The notes beneath the pieces are model-generated. The model was given only the letters and a program-made list of their open reading frames with translations. It did no database searches and had not been told where the DNA came from. This document shows positions 27,201 to 36,992 of a stretch of 64,000 nucleotides of DNA, one piece after another. Source of the DNA: Tubiluchus corallicola (lineage: Eukaryota; Priapulida; Priapulimorpha; Priapulimorphida; Tubiluchidae); the NCBI GenBank assembly GCA_030141605.1, contig JAQGDQ010000277.1:1-64000 (forward strand), read 5' to 3'. A program made the translations under genes and the position numbers. The first letter of the stretch is position 1. Each line of letters starts with the position of its first letter.

Positions 27201-27593
27201 GAGAGGTCTCTTCCCTAGGCATATAACAGGTATTGAAAATTTAGTATCTGCAGTAACCATGAAAATCTCTCCTTCAAGGTCAATGTTAGTCCGAGGTAGA
27301 AATATCACTTGCATCTCAAATTTCAATCCAGGAGTCATCTGCCTTTGTGGTGTAAACTGTATCTTAATACACTCTCTTATTACTTCACTGACAGTTTCCA
27401 CTCTACAATAATTGCAAGAAATGCCAGTATTTTGCAGTTTCACCATCTTCTTATATGTCTTTCCTACATCGTAGTCCTCAAACACAATTTTATCAGGACA
27501 CCATGTAAATGGAAGATTTCTACTCACGTTCGCCGAGTGTTTTCCTGTACGCGTAAGTGCAACCGCCATTTTTATTGTTGTCTTTGTTGACAT
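24219..27593 (-). CDS. CFAP74: CFAP74-like cilia- and flagella-associated protein (intronless coding region)
   Basis: One uninterrupted frame of 1124 codons runs from ATG 27593 (context ACCATGT) to TAG 24219-24221. An in-frame TGA at 27633-27635 precedes it, with only a GTG between, so this ATG is the natural start. The protein is built of repeated ASH/Hydin-type immunoglobulin-like modules with IDFG-type strand motifs: IDFGSV (about 139), IDFGNC (about 468) and IDFGYL. CFAP74-typical segments include NLPFTWCPDKIVFEDYDVGK (26-45), DVGKTYKKMVKLQNTG, FIDVQPNDGFGILLP (about 503-517) and FAPTALYDHRVSNTYIE (about 571-587). A Ser/Glu-rich insert lies at about 180-270 and a Lys-rich helix at about 640-690. 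CFAP74 is a central-apparatus protein of motile axonemes. Human CFAP74 (about 1580 residues) has an extra N-terminal coiled-coil half that is absent here. Hydin, CFAP47 and DLEC1 relatives are the alternatives; the TALYD and QPNDGFG segments favour CFAP74. Confidence 0.8.
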   Translation of the reverse strand: MSTKTTIKMAVALTRTGKHSANVSRNLPFTWCPDKIVFEDYDVGKTYKKMVKLQNTGISCNYCRVETVSEVIRECIKIQFTPQRQMTPGLKFEMQVIFLPRTNIDLEGEIFMVTADTKFSIPVICLGKRPLISVQSNKIDFGSVTAKETITKHLVVINKGSVEATYFIKHDDSDTVTATQPVKDKNTIKGEPAVIVSEDSVLDKSAAKEMNSHIKQLPEETILEEIDNKDVVQQEKPVDLLTGNPVNDNEGSKTEILINVPVEGESIIMQDITALDPCLSDTCLHEDFLFPIMEGKLAPGSSDRIPITFQPRDIGTYHTTFFICAHQLCTEIKITVSGKAIINPITVEQPVIDMKICAVNQTYQDVITIHSRNSVMTTATFIVPPELQVHLSIIPNKVFIQANSVFWVCIKFCPKTSILSDTNDFFDRKTGVLQAVLKINVHGLKQHVEYSLHAIVTTTNITFSESVIDFGNCTVYETVTKSLLMENNSLLPQEYGFIGLPTFIDVQPNDGFGILLPNQTQKLDFHFSPEASKSYSTEITCRNTYSQQFKIRCTGSGIIPLLNFTKQIIKFAPTALYDHRVSNTYIECPKVEKTMDPASVAFEFLLPEGCPLTIQPVTGILYRGARSVITITFSPSLNEHDIKSRAATEVQKKERSRIQLLTAVDLAKKTTEGKKKLVPKWRQMGQVAKLASISPSSISSDSVEFSSSKTFLMKNFEPSTAIYNIPCILAPCATANSSKALQCDKNQTLYLEIECPSVPPEIFVVSDKGSTEVNFGTLMTSQRVVHKIVVQNCAERIITLSAPLLNPCGPFCLLNALRTFAPCETQTLLIECQPMAPQKYLEVLHVKTGLSTILIVLKVEGVLPSITCSVNEIDFGYLLVGDTATVKFEIKNSSGFPLNCNIDLASSTRDVKPATYDLGPSNFNGCSVFYCTPSVASLQMGEKITVQAKFAPDHASEDYADVMQIRFLNHTEVYTVQLRGKVVEKMLFIKGGERHNIFRGPGPEKDTSINKEAILLPLQKSEEAPSTLSATLQICCVKQPTVQKKVIAREFTVDVGNSSANGFAVTPLKSSVEYGGQTLLAVTWTKKDDEVRPMTADIYVTLKSDTLQKFRVVLTAEPAKTTSD

Positions 27594-27748
27594 GGTAACG
27601 GTATTGCTTTCCGCTGCGCCGCTCACGTGACATCATTGTACACGACCAAGCGGACCAGCACGACCAACCCGTGTCAGACGACTGTCACAGCCACACGAGC
27701 AGGGTCAGTCGATTTTTAAGTTTAACAGACACAACCGTTTGTCGCCGA
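27594..27748 (-). promoter_or_regulatory. 5' leader of the CFAP74-like gene with predicted 3' splice site and overlapping uORF
   Basis: On the minus strand a long T-run followed by GTTTTACAG|TCGG places a strong acceptor at 27749/27748, implying a 5' intron and an untranslated upstream exon. Downstream, ATGATG at about 27638-27633 opens a frame of about 38 codons in a different phase. It runs past the main ATG and could lower initiation there. Confidence 0.45.
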
Positions 27749-29510
27749 CTGTAAAACAAAAAAAAATTAAAACTAAGCAACAAATTACGATCCCGCTTTC
27801 GCTTTAGCACTATTTTAAAATAATTTTGGTTTGACTGGCGTGGTATCGAATCTCACACCCTTCTGGAAGGAAAGCAAATGCGTTGCCAATGTACCGGTTG
27901 GTCACTGTAGTCATAGGCCTAACTCAGAAAAGAAATATCTAATTAGTAGTCTTCTAAACATTCAATCTCAAGTAGGCCTATTAGGCCTGTAGGCATAGAC
28001 CTACTGGAATTATGTGTAGGCCTTACACTCACTCACTCTTTAATTAGGACATGCTTTTGTAATACGATGAACACTTTTTTGCTGAGATTAACAAACTCTA
28101 GTAAATGCGTATCATACATTTTGTGGATGCTTTTCTAAGTTCACATTTGATTATGATAAAAAATAATTATTTACTACTATTTATTCAATTTTATGAATTT
28201 TAGATTATTCATTATACTTTGCAAATCATACTTCGCAAATTTGCATCATACCTATTCATTGTGATAGGCAATTTTTTTTAGTTGGCCCGTCTATTCAGAC
28301 AGCTAATATGGCATGCGAAAACAGTTATATTTTTCACACTGGCGGTTAGCTGTTTAACTTTTTTGATCAAACTAAAATTTCTGTAACACTGTACCCATTG
28401 CTATATGTAGGAGTTTAATGCTGGCAGTACTACTTTTTGCCATGTGTATTTCAGTAATTGTTTAATCAATTACTCGAGAGCGTATTGATTTAAAAATTGT
28501 ATAGACTTAGGCCTAAATTAGTTCACTTGCGATTCAGTTCAATTTTTTTTATTACTAAAGTAGAAAGATGTCACCGAGTTGACTTTGGTTTTATATAGCA
28601 AAGGTTTGGTTTTAAAATTCTTATGGTGATTTGCCGAGAGCTGTTCGCCTCGAAATGTGATTAGTATCTATTATCAATTTCTCAACCTGTGCAAATGTTT
28701 TGACAAACGGTAGAAATAACACAAAAGTTTGTTTAATGTAACAGGTTTCTGTACAGAAAACCGTAGAAATTACAACCTGCTTCACAGTTGAATATAATTT
28801 TATTGTGTAGTTATCGGAAATGGTTTGCCAGTATTTTCCAAAAACATTCTGCTTAAAATTCATAGTACAAGAACACACTCATACGCTTGATGGTGCAATA
28901 AAAATGCATTTGTTGTGTATAGTGTTTTTTGCTTCCACAAAAATATTCCAACACGGCTTGTGCAGTTTGGGCAACCATAATTATTTCAGGCTTTATAGAA
29001 CTATATTCCGGTGATGCGCGCCACTAATAAACGAATTATGATTCTTACTAACTTCTGAGTAGAGGAAAACACCATTTAACATGAATGGAATTCACACTGC
29101 AGTCTACACTGTAACTACTCAGAAATCACAGATGTCACAATCACAATGACGTAGACAGTGTTAACAATAACACCAGGAACGACGACGACAACATCGATGA
29201 CGATGACGACGACGACCACAATAAATGGGAAAATACCGATAATCAACAGAAAAAGAAAAAAGTTATTATAAAAATGTAACAAACAAAAATATTAAAGAAA
29301 AAGGCGGTGAAGAAGATGCAACAAACAAGTATAATAAAGAAGTACGGAAAGAAGTCATTAAGACAATGAGTAATTAAGCCTACAGATTCAAAAATTCGAT
29401 GAAGTAAATTAAGATAAGTTTTGTTTTGTCAGCATCGACTGTCAATAATCATTCAAGTACCTAAAATTTATTTATAACAGCATAACTTATTCGTTTCAAC
29501 AGCTTTTGCC
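27749..29510. other. non-coding stretch
   Basis: Contains a cluster of AGGCCTA/TAGGCCT motifs at 27915-28025 and a GAC/GAT-rich run at 29175-29220. No gene seen. Confidence 0.35.
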
Positions 29511-29513
29511 TGA

Positions 29514-29590
29514 ATTGGTTTAGTGGTTTACCACTCGCTTCGCACGGCTAGTGTAGCACGATTCACGTCTAAGTGATTTATTGGGTACCT
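29514..29590 (+). mobile_element. possible tRNA-derived SINE head
   Basis: A good A-box-like TGGTTTAGTGG is followed about 45 bp later by a weak B-box-like GATTCACGTC. The weak B-box keeps confidence low. Confidence 0.35.
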
Positions 29591-29869
29591 TTAATGACGT
29601 TCTCAGAACTGTGTGGAGAATGAGATCATAATTAGTTGTCGATTAAGCTTGTTTATAGTTAATTAAAGGTTCAAGGACTCTCATATAAGTAGTTAACATT
29701 CATAAACAGGAAAAAGCCACCGTTTACAGCTATTGTTACTATATTATAATTCATAAATAACTTATAAATTATGAAATTAACTACCTATAATGCAAAAGTT
29801 CTAAGGGGTTTGTCATTTAAAAATTTAAATATCTTAAAATCTTAATGCCTTAATTGCATAATATCTTAT

Positions 29870-30290
29870 GATTATTATGATGCACGATTTAATGGAAAAT
29901 AGGATGCTTTTTCATATCCTATTTCATTTTGATGTAAGGCAAAAAGTTTACACTTTGACGCCTATGATAATGCCAAAGTGTTTCTGATAATTCAATAATA
30001 GGTTAAAAACTAAATTAACGGTAGGCGAGCCCAACTAGTGATGACCAACTAGCTGAAAATATTTTTCAACAGTACAAACATTTCACGAGCGTGTTGCACG
30101 TGCTTGCGAAAGCAAAAATTGAAGTACAGTGCTACTGTACAGCATTCAGTGTGACATACAACAACTTTGAATTCAAGTTTCACGTATAACGGTGTGCCCA
30201 CGCATTGGCTAGGAACGCGTGCATTACATCACAACCTACGAACTGAGAGGTTTTCTGTGCAATGCGTTTCCGAGACACCGGCGTTAGCCC
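29870..30290 (-). repeat. dispersed repeat family R1, copy 2
   Basis: In reverse complement it reads TCACACTGAAT, CACGTGCAACACGCTC, CATCACTAGTTGGGC, TTTTTAACCTATTATTGAATT and ATCAGAAACACTTTGGCATTA, in the same order as the copies at 16150-16515 and 49480-49680. This is the longest of the three and suggests a unit of at least 350 bp. Confidence 0.65.
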
Positions 30291-30559
30291 CCATCTAACT
30301 AACGAATGGAAGGAGCATGCTGAAGAACTAGCCGCGCGAACGCGAAATTAACATTCTGCCGCAACAATTTTTTCATGTAAGTTATTCTTGAAAAAATAGT
30401 ATGTTATCTTTAAATATTTTTACAGAATAGATTTTTAAGTTATAGTGTAAGACAGGATCCAGCTTTCCTGTAAGTTAATATGTGTTGTTACATATACTAC
30501 TTTACGAGCTTAATAAATCATATTTAAAAACACCGAATTTTCTTTTACAAGCCTATAAT

Positions 30560-30770
30560 TTATCAATAAAAACTTATTTTCTTGCGCAATTTCCAATCGT
30601 TTTTTGCCAACATTGAAGGAGTTGTTCCTGCTCCCATCCCACTCTGCCACAAAGTTTTGTGAAAATCGGTGAAGTAGCTTTGGCGTAGTCTTGTAAACAG
30701 ACAGACAAACAAACAAACGTACAAACATACAAACACGCAAACGAACAAACAATCAAACAGCGGTGAAACG
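30560..30770 (-). repeat. (GTTT)n-linked dispersed sequence
   Basis: On the minus strand degenerate GTTT/GTTC units (30700-30765) run into CAAGACTACGCCAAAGCTAC, TTCACCGATTTTCACAAAAC and GGGATGGGAGCAGGAACAAC. The layout, a (GTTT)n stretch followed by a conserved unique part open in several frames, suggests an interspersed repeat rather than a gene. I see only this copy here. Confidence 0.4.
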
Positions 30771-31905
30771 TAAGCCTCTTGCTGGAAGTATAATAAAGCT
30801 TAATTAATATAGTAAAAAATCTTTGAAATTCACTGACCTTTTTTTAAAATTTGGTATACACAGATGTAATCAGTTGTCAGACGCAATAATAAAAAAAGAG
30901 ATTCTTGCCTTCTCGAGAACAGTTATAGTTTTTCAAGTGAACGGAAGGCACTCAGAGAGAGGTGTTAAATTTGGGCGCAGACATAAATTCAGCCCCTTGT
31001 TACTCATTAAATCATACACTCAGATGTGCTTGTAAATTTTACTTCGCGTTTACTGGTATCATTAATTTTCAAACGCAGAAACTGAGGGGAGTTTTTTGGG
31101 AAAATGTGCAGTATCAATGGCATTGTAAAAGCTTTCAGTTAGTTACATCCTGAAATATTGTTAAAAAGAAGAACTAAAATTCATTACCCAACACAAATAC
31201 TGTTTTTAGTTTAGGTCGTTATTTGTTAAAAAACTATATTTTTGTGACCAAAGTAGTTTATCGCACATCACACATTTTGTAACAAAAAATACTTGCTTAA
31301 TTATATCTGCGCTTCAAATTTACTGTTTGGGAACTTTGTTTTATGCGTACATAGAATGTATTTTTACAAAAGTGCGAACAATTTTGATGTGTAATTATAC
31401 TATGCAATAGTTTCAACTATTTGATAAATTAATTATCACTTACTTATAACAAAGCTGAAATTTTTCAGAAAATGAGACTATCCAATTATTTTAATAATTA
31501 ATTTTTGTTTTCTGTATCATAATAAGAATGCAAGAAAAACATACATTTCAAAAAATAATATTATAATACAGCTAAATATGGCTTTTGAGTGAGTGGTCTC
31601 ATGTTAATTTCACGTTACAACAAAAATATACGGTTCAATAAAACTATAATTATGACACTGAGATGATCATGCCATCTCGTGGCACCTCTAAGGACAAGTA
31701 TTTGCGTTTTTATTACCACTTGTAAGAAGCCCTGTGGTTCATGTTTTTTTACTGCAACATCAATGTCTAATTTCTGCAATGTGACACCTCATTTGTATGT
31801 ACGCTGTGTATATTTTAGCCTTTTGAACTTTTTTTTATTGTGTATGTGTATACTACTTGTATTAGATGAGGCGTAGGCCCTTAAAGTAATTCTCTATGAG
31901 TGTTG
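30771..31905. other. non-coding stretch
   Basis: AT-rich, no supportable feature. Confidence 0.35.
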
Positions 31906-31908
31906 GGT

Positions 31909-32052
31909 TCTAGACTTGAAAATGTGTCGGATGCCCTTTTCATCCCGGAATTTCCCGCTAGCTTCCCTTATGTCTTCAATAACAGGCAAAAAGCGGTGCC
32001 CCAGGTCTGACAGTAGGGAATTCACTGGGTCTAAAACTTGGCTGGGCTAATC
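31909..32052 (-). pseudogene. unassigned coding-like fragment, possibly a terminal exon or transposon remnant
   Basis: Minus-strand frame after a TAG (possible acceptor CGATTAG|CCC) reads PSQVLDPVNSLLSDLGHRFL, then PVIEDIREASGKFRDEKGIR and HIFKSRTQHS before a stop. It is locally more GC-rich than its surroundings and amphipathic, as real protein would be. A second coding-like stretch lies upstream at about 32150-32300 (YYKTDFVLKTGSFGTIRKCV) but is broken by stops. I recognise no family. Either a decayed element or two exons of an unknown gene would fit. Confidence 0.3.
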
Positions 32053-32691
32053 GACGTGTCAGACCGAGCATGTTGACTTCACTCCGACGTGTAAAATGGG
32101 CGTGCTTTTTAAATAAACATTATCACTTACTTTTAATGGTTTCATTGCGCGTCACCTATGGGCAGACTTAAAATTCAAATTTAACCGACTCCTGGATGTT
32201 GTTAGAAAATTCTGTCCGGAATTACGGACACATTTCCTGATAGTTCCAAAACTTCCAGTCTTCAATACGAAGTCTGTTTTGTAATATTCCTTGACTAGGT
32301 GAGATTTAAGAGGATGGTTCTTTGATGTGGTGCCGCCAGCGTGGCAGCGTTAGATATACTTGATTATATTTTGACAGAGATACCGCTCGCTGTTTACCTA
32401 GTATATTATTCTACTCTTCCTTATTGGATGGACCAGCTGACTTTCGCCAATTCCCTGACAAGAGCTACTTTGCTTTTCAATTTTATCTGGAGGGATTACA
32501 ACTTAAAAAAAGTCAGCTTTAAGCGAATTTGGTATTATAATGGGGGGAGGGGTTATAACGAGATTTGACTGTGTATAATTTCTGTGAATCACACGAAATA
32601 AAGACGATTTTCATAGGCAAAAATTTTACCCTGTTATATTCATCCTATTATCATTTATAATTAATATATCGATTTATAGAGGATTTCCATT

Positions 32692-32874
32692 CAAAAATAT
32701 GAACATCAATGTTTTTTAAACATGATGTAAACTTTATTTTGTACGTTTCGGCTGTGCAAACAGCTGTCGACAGCCAACTAAGCATACAATAACAAAATAG
32801 AATGGACTGATGACTGCTTGCATAACCGAAACGTACCAAATAAAGTGCTGCATCGCTGGTCTTCATATTTTTAG
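32692..32874. mobile_element. palindromic MITE-like element
   Basis: The left arm (about 32692-32761, AAAAATATGAACATC through ACTTTATTTTGTACGTTTCG) is the imperfect inverse of the right arm (about 32816-32874, CCGAAACGTACCAAATAAAGT through CTTCATATTTTTAG). The whole 183-bp segment can form a hairpin with a loop of about 55 bp. No protein is encoded. Confidence 0.6.
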
Positions 32875-34327
32875 CTAGACTTCGTTTTCCGCCCAGTAAA
32901 AACCTATTTGCAGTCAACTTGCAGTAGACCAATAAATCCTTAATGAAATGTTCAACTTCTTATAAAACACTGCTCTAACCCCTATACTTAATGCATCCAT
33001 GTGAGATATAATGTAACGTTTCCCAGCCGTTTGGGGTCGCATCTCGAAATTTGCAAACAAATTGCTATGAAAATAAAATTAATTGATTAGTCCCTCTTTT
33101 GTTTTTATTCTTATAGAAAATTTGCAATAAAAAATTGATGTTACGAAGATTAAAATCGAGAATGGCTATTTTGAGAAACCAATAAACATGTTTTTATACC
33201 TATAGAATGGCTGATGCATACCAATAATGGTTTTATTACTAGCTTTTTTGTCGAATAGCGTGCCAGTATTCTCAATACTTCTTGCCACATCGTTGACACA
33301 GGTTGTGATTTTGCTTTGAATAGGCATTAAAATTACTGCTCTAAATTAACCGATTGACTGTTTGACTGCATGACAGTTCGTTAACTAATAGAATAATCAC
33401 CGCCACTTAAGGGAGCAGACTGATCAATTTACCAGTAAGTCAGTCAGTCTGTTAATGAATCAACCATTACGCACACATTGTCTTTATTTTTATTATAACA
33501 TTAATAAAATTATATCAGTATTAATAAAAATTGACGGCTCAACAGACAACAACAAGATATTAAAAACGTGTCGCACGCGAAAAACATTCGATGCGCCGCG
33601 TACTGATACAACATAATTATGTTGAAAATGCCATGTAATAAAACTGGATTAACTTATATCAGTTGTCAAACACTCGCTGGCAGGCGATCTGACACCATGA
33701 ATAAATAGATAACCTCGCGATCAAAGAATGTTGGTAATAATGAAAGCGTCATGACTCCGGGAAGCTGAGGCACTCATTTCATCTGCATCCAGCGAAACAC
33801 AGCTGCATGTTTTTTTTAACTTTCCGAGTACGAGTTGTCGTCGGGCGTCTGCTGCAGCCGTTTATGACGCTAGTTAGTTACGAGACCGCTTTTATTTGCC
33901 GGTGCCGAAACTTGGCTTCCACTTTGTCTGTTACTAGGAAATGGATCTTACTGTTAAATAAGTTTATGGTTCCATCAATGTAGTAGAGTCACCATAATTT
34001 TTGAGGCTGCTTCCCTCAAAGAATTGATCATTGATTCATACATGTCAAAAACGTACTTTCGAACAAAATCGAACTCAGCAGTTTTCGCTGATACCCTGCA
34101 ACTTCTCAGTCTAGATTCTTAAAATGTGTCAGCGAACCATGTCCACATTTTCTCTAACATTTTCTCACCACAAGTTTTGCCCATGAAATAACACATATCC
34201 TATATTGCAGGATGTCGTTACTCTTCGTAAGCCATGTCGTCAAGGTTTAATGCAGAAAAGCATTCGAAGGTTTTAAGCATTTCTTAGTGGTTTTCATTTG
34301 TGTTAATTAAGCGACAAAAACGAACCT
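32875..34327. other. sequence downstream of the dopamine-receptor gene
   Basis: AT-rich; should include the receptor's 3' untranslated region. Nothing else supportable. Confidence 0.35.
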
Positions 34328-35800
34328 TCATAAGCGTACTGAAGCAGTGAAAGACGTAGATGAATAAGTGAGCGAATAATTAGATAAGTTGCTATTCTGA
34401 TAAGCCATCCTTCTCCGAGAACGTACATAGAAGTAGTTCCTGACGCAACCAGGACAGCAAGTGCACATGGTCTTGTAGAACGCACGCCTAAAGTCCCTGC
34501 TGGATAACGAGTAAATCACTGGATTTATTCCTGAATTGATGTATCCCAGCCAAGTGAAGAGTGGCCAGATGATATCTGGTCGAACAATGCACTCAGAGCA
34601 AATGCCAGAAAGCACGTTCGTGACAAAAAATGGCAGCCAACATATCACAAAAGCACCAACCACGATTCCTAGTGTCTTTGCAGCCTTTTGCTCTTTGGCC
34701 ATTTTTGCCAGTTTTTTGCTGAGCGAGAAGTTCTTGAAACGCCGCGTAGCATTTGTGCTGCCATTTGGTGGAGCCAAAGTCATCATAGGTCGGTTGGAGA
34801 AACCATCTACGGTTTCATCGCTAGGTAGATCTGGTGTACAACCTCTTCGGGTAGTGTTCCTTTGCAACTGCAATTGCCGTTGCTGTTCACGTAACTCTCT
34901 CTCACGAACTGAGCGGCGACGGCGTGAGCCACCACGATGGATCCGCAGTGTCATCGTCATGCCATCTGCGTTCCTTTCTGCCATTTTCTTTGAGCCAGTT
35001 TTTAAACTCTGTATTTGCTTATTGGCAGCTTTAAATATCTTACAATAGGCAAATAACATTATTAATAGTGGAATATAAAAGGAGACCAATGAAGAAAATA
35101 TTAAGTACCCCTTGTCTTCTGTAAATATGCACAGTTGTGGTGGATAGCCTCCGGGTGGCATAGCGTTTCGCCACCATATTATTGCGGGAAAACTGATACT
35201 GGCAGAGCATATCCACACCAACGTTATTAACACAAAGGCACGACCAGTTGACATTCTACTGGGGTATGCAAAAGGGTCAGTAATGGCCCAATATCTGTCC
35301 AGCGAAATAACACACAGATTTAAAATTGAAGCAGTACTTCCTAGTACGTCAAACGAGTGCCACAGATCACACCAGTCGGCACCAAAAAGCCAAACATTCA
35401 TTGTAAACTCATGTATGGCAGCAAAAGGCATAACAATAGCACCCTGCAACAAGTCAGCTGTTGCTAGGGACACAATAAAGTAGTTTGTGACGTTTCTTAG
35501 ATACCGCTCCCTAGCAACAGACACCACTACAAGCATGTTACCAAAGACTGTGGCTACGCAGAAGAAGGCAAGCAGAAGTCCCAAAAGTGGACTGCGAGTC
35601 TCGATGACCAATGGTACGGTGACATTAGTCGTGGCATTCGAGTAGTTATCGTAATCGACGGTGGTGGCAGCACTGGCAGATGCATTGAAGTCCAGCTCCA
35701 GAGGGCGCGGGTAGTTGAGACTTGACAGGTAGATGCTTGTGTTTTTCGTGAGCACGTCCTCATAATCCCAGGAGGCAACGTTTGATGTTGGCGAGTTCAT
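34328..35800 (-). CDS. Dop1R2: dopamine D1-like receptor, Dop1R2/DAMB (INDR) class GPCR
   Basis: A single exon of 490 codons runs from ATG 35800 to TGA 34328-34330. An in-frame TGA and GTG, but no ATG, lie upstream, so this start is preferred. It is a class A receptor with seven helices. The N-terminus has sequons at N20, N39, N55 and N59. Key residues are Asp151 (3.32, amine-binding), Ser236/Ser237/Ser240 in helix 5 (catechol contacts), DRY at 168-170, the C144-C224 pair, CWLP at 387-390 and NPVIY at 426-430. The third loop is long, Arg-rich and Gln-rich (about 260-370). The tail has a Cys cluster (446-452) suited to palmitoylation. LSGICSECI in the last extracellular loop, TWLGYINSGINPVIY and CIFTEDKGYLIFSS closely resemble fly DAMB. 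That family couples to Gs/Gq, raising cAMP or calcium. An octopamine or other amine receptor is the less likely alternative. Confidence 0.85.
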   Translation of the reverse strand: MNSPTSNVASWDYEDVLTKNTSIYLSSLNYPRPLELDFNASASAATTVDYDNYSNATTNVTVPLVIETRSPLLGLLLAFFCVATVFGNMLVVVSVARERYLRNVTNYFIVSLATADLLQGAIVMPFAAIHEFTMNVWLFGADWCDLWHSFDVLGSTASILNLCVISLDRYWAITDPFAYPSRMSTGRAFVLITLVWICSASISFPAIIWWRNAMPPGGYPPQLCIFTEDKGYLIFSSLVSFYIPLLIMLFAYCKIFKAANKQIQSLKTGSKKMAERNADGMTMTLRIHRGGSRRRRSVRERELREQQRQLQLQRNTTRRGCTPDLPSDETVDGFSNRPMMTLAPPNGSTNATRRFKNFSLSKKLAKMAKEQKAAKTLGIVVGAFVICWLPFFVTNVLSGICSECIVRPDIIWPLFTWLGYINSGINPVIYSLSSRDFRRAFYKTMCTCCPGCVRNYFYVRSRRRMAYQNSNLSNYSLTYSSTSFTASVRL

Positions 35801-35844
35801 GATGTCCACAAATCATCCTGCCGCAGCAGCAGCAGCTTCAGCAT
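35797..35844 (-). promoter_or_regulatory. uORF overlapping the receptor start codon, within a spliced 5' leader
   Basis: The leader exon segment starts at 35854 after a strong acceptor (CTGTTTTCTGTTTGCAG|AG). Ten bases in, ATG 35844-35842 opens a 15-codon frame, MLKLLLLRQDDLWTS, whose TGA (35799-35797) shares bases with the receptor ATG as ATGA. This geometry suggests start-site competition or termination-reinitiation control of receptor output. Confidence 0.55.
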
Positions 35845-35857
35845 CACCTGATCTCTG

Positions 35858-36865
35858 CAAACAGAAAACAGATAAATGAGTTGAAATGAAAGTTGGGAAA
35901 ATTTTATTGCCTTGTCTGGTAACGTTTCTCACGCGCTGAAATCAGACCCGGGCATCTCATTAAAGTGATTAAATCAATTAAACGAGTTAATGAAGTATTT
36001 AAATAAATTATTCAGAAAAGCGTGGTAAATAAGGGTTAAGGTATCAGGGCAGAGGCTACTCAAATGGAAAATGGAAATAAAGTTAATGTAAATACCGGGC
36101 CTGGAACTTCTGCAGGTTTCAAAATCGTTTACAAATTTAGTCTGTTCTTTATTGAATACTTTTTATGCATTTGTAATTGTAAATTAATTAAGCAGAAGAT
36201 ATTCCTGTAGTGTAACAGCTCATAAATAAAAGGGAGATATATACCAGATTTGCACTGCAAATACCCAAACTTCTGAAAGGGAGGACGGAAAGAAGAAGTG
36301 TAGAAGCATAAAGAGAGAGAAGATGAGGAGCAGAAAGAGAAAAAAGTAAAAAAATTAAGGCAAACAACGAAGAAAAACTCGCTTAGGTTATCTCCATGCA
36401 ACCTAGAAACTTGTCACGGTGAAACTGGGATATAATGTCGAATATTACAATGATGGAAACCAATCAACTTCGCAATATTCTTCATCAAGTGGTTGCCTCG
36501 GTAATTGCTATGTGGCGAGGATAAGTTTCATAATCAGTTTGCATCAAATGCGATAATAACTTGTAAGTCGAGTGCAGCGGCTCGCTATAATTACGCAATT
36601 ATTCCTACTTGGCGTACGAATAACAGCTGCTCGTTTGCATGGCTTCGTTAATGAAGGACCTCATATAGTGGTTTTTGGTATAATCAGCATTCAAGAACAT
36701 GCGAGAACAGTGAGATCAGACATCCGTAGACTGCTTTAATAAGTGAGATGATAGGCAGGGCTTCTACCAATGTGAAACGACAAATGATTTATGAGCTTCA
36801 TGGTATGATTTACATGCACCATGCTATTTGATGCTACAACAGCGCTATTATCTTCGTAATACTCT
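35858..36865. other. probable 5' intron and upstream region of the receptor gene
   Basis: AT-rich sequence beyond the leader acceptor. The upstream leader exon and promoter were not identified. Confidence 0.35.
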
Positions 36866-36868
36866 GCA

Positions 36869-36992
36869 ATACATGATCATCGTCATCATCGCTATCATCG
36901 TCATCATTATCATCGTCATCACTATCATTATCGTCATCGTGATTATGACCACCTGTACCACTTCATCATTCATTGTCGTCATCATAGTCATC
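36869..36992. repeat. (ATC)n-type degenerate trinucleotide repeat
   Basis: CATCATCGTCATC-type units with many substitutions. Confidence 0.85.

Noticed and set aside
27594-27626. Start of the CFAP74-like protein at a GTG 33 bases upstream of the ATG
   Set aside because: The codon is GTG, which is not a usual nuclear start. The ATG at 27593 has good context and an in-frame TGA lies just above the GTG.
35801-35809. Start of the dopamine receptor at a GTG three codons upstream
   Set aside because: The codon is GTG, and the first in-frame ATG is at 35800. An in-frame TGA lies immediately upstream.
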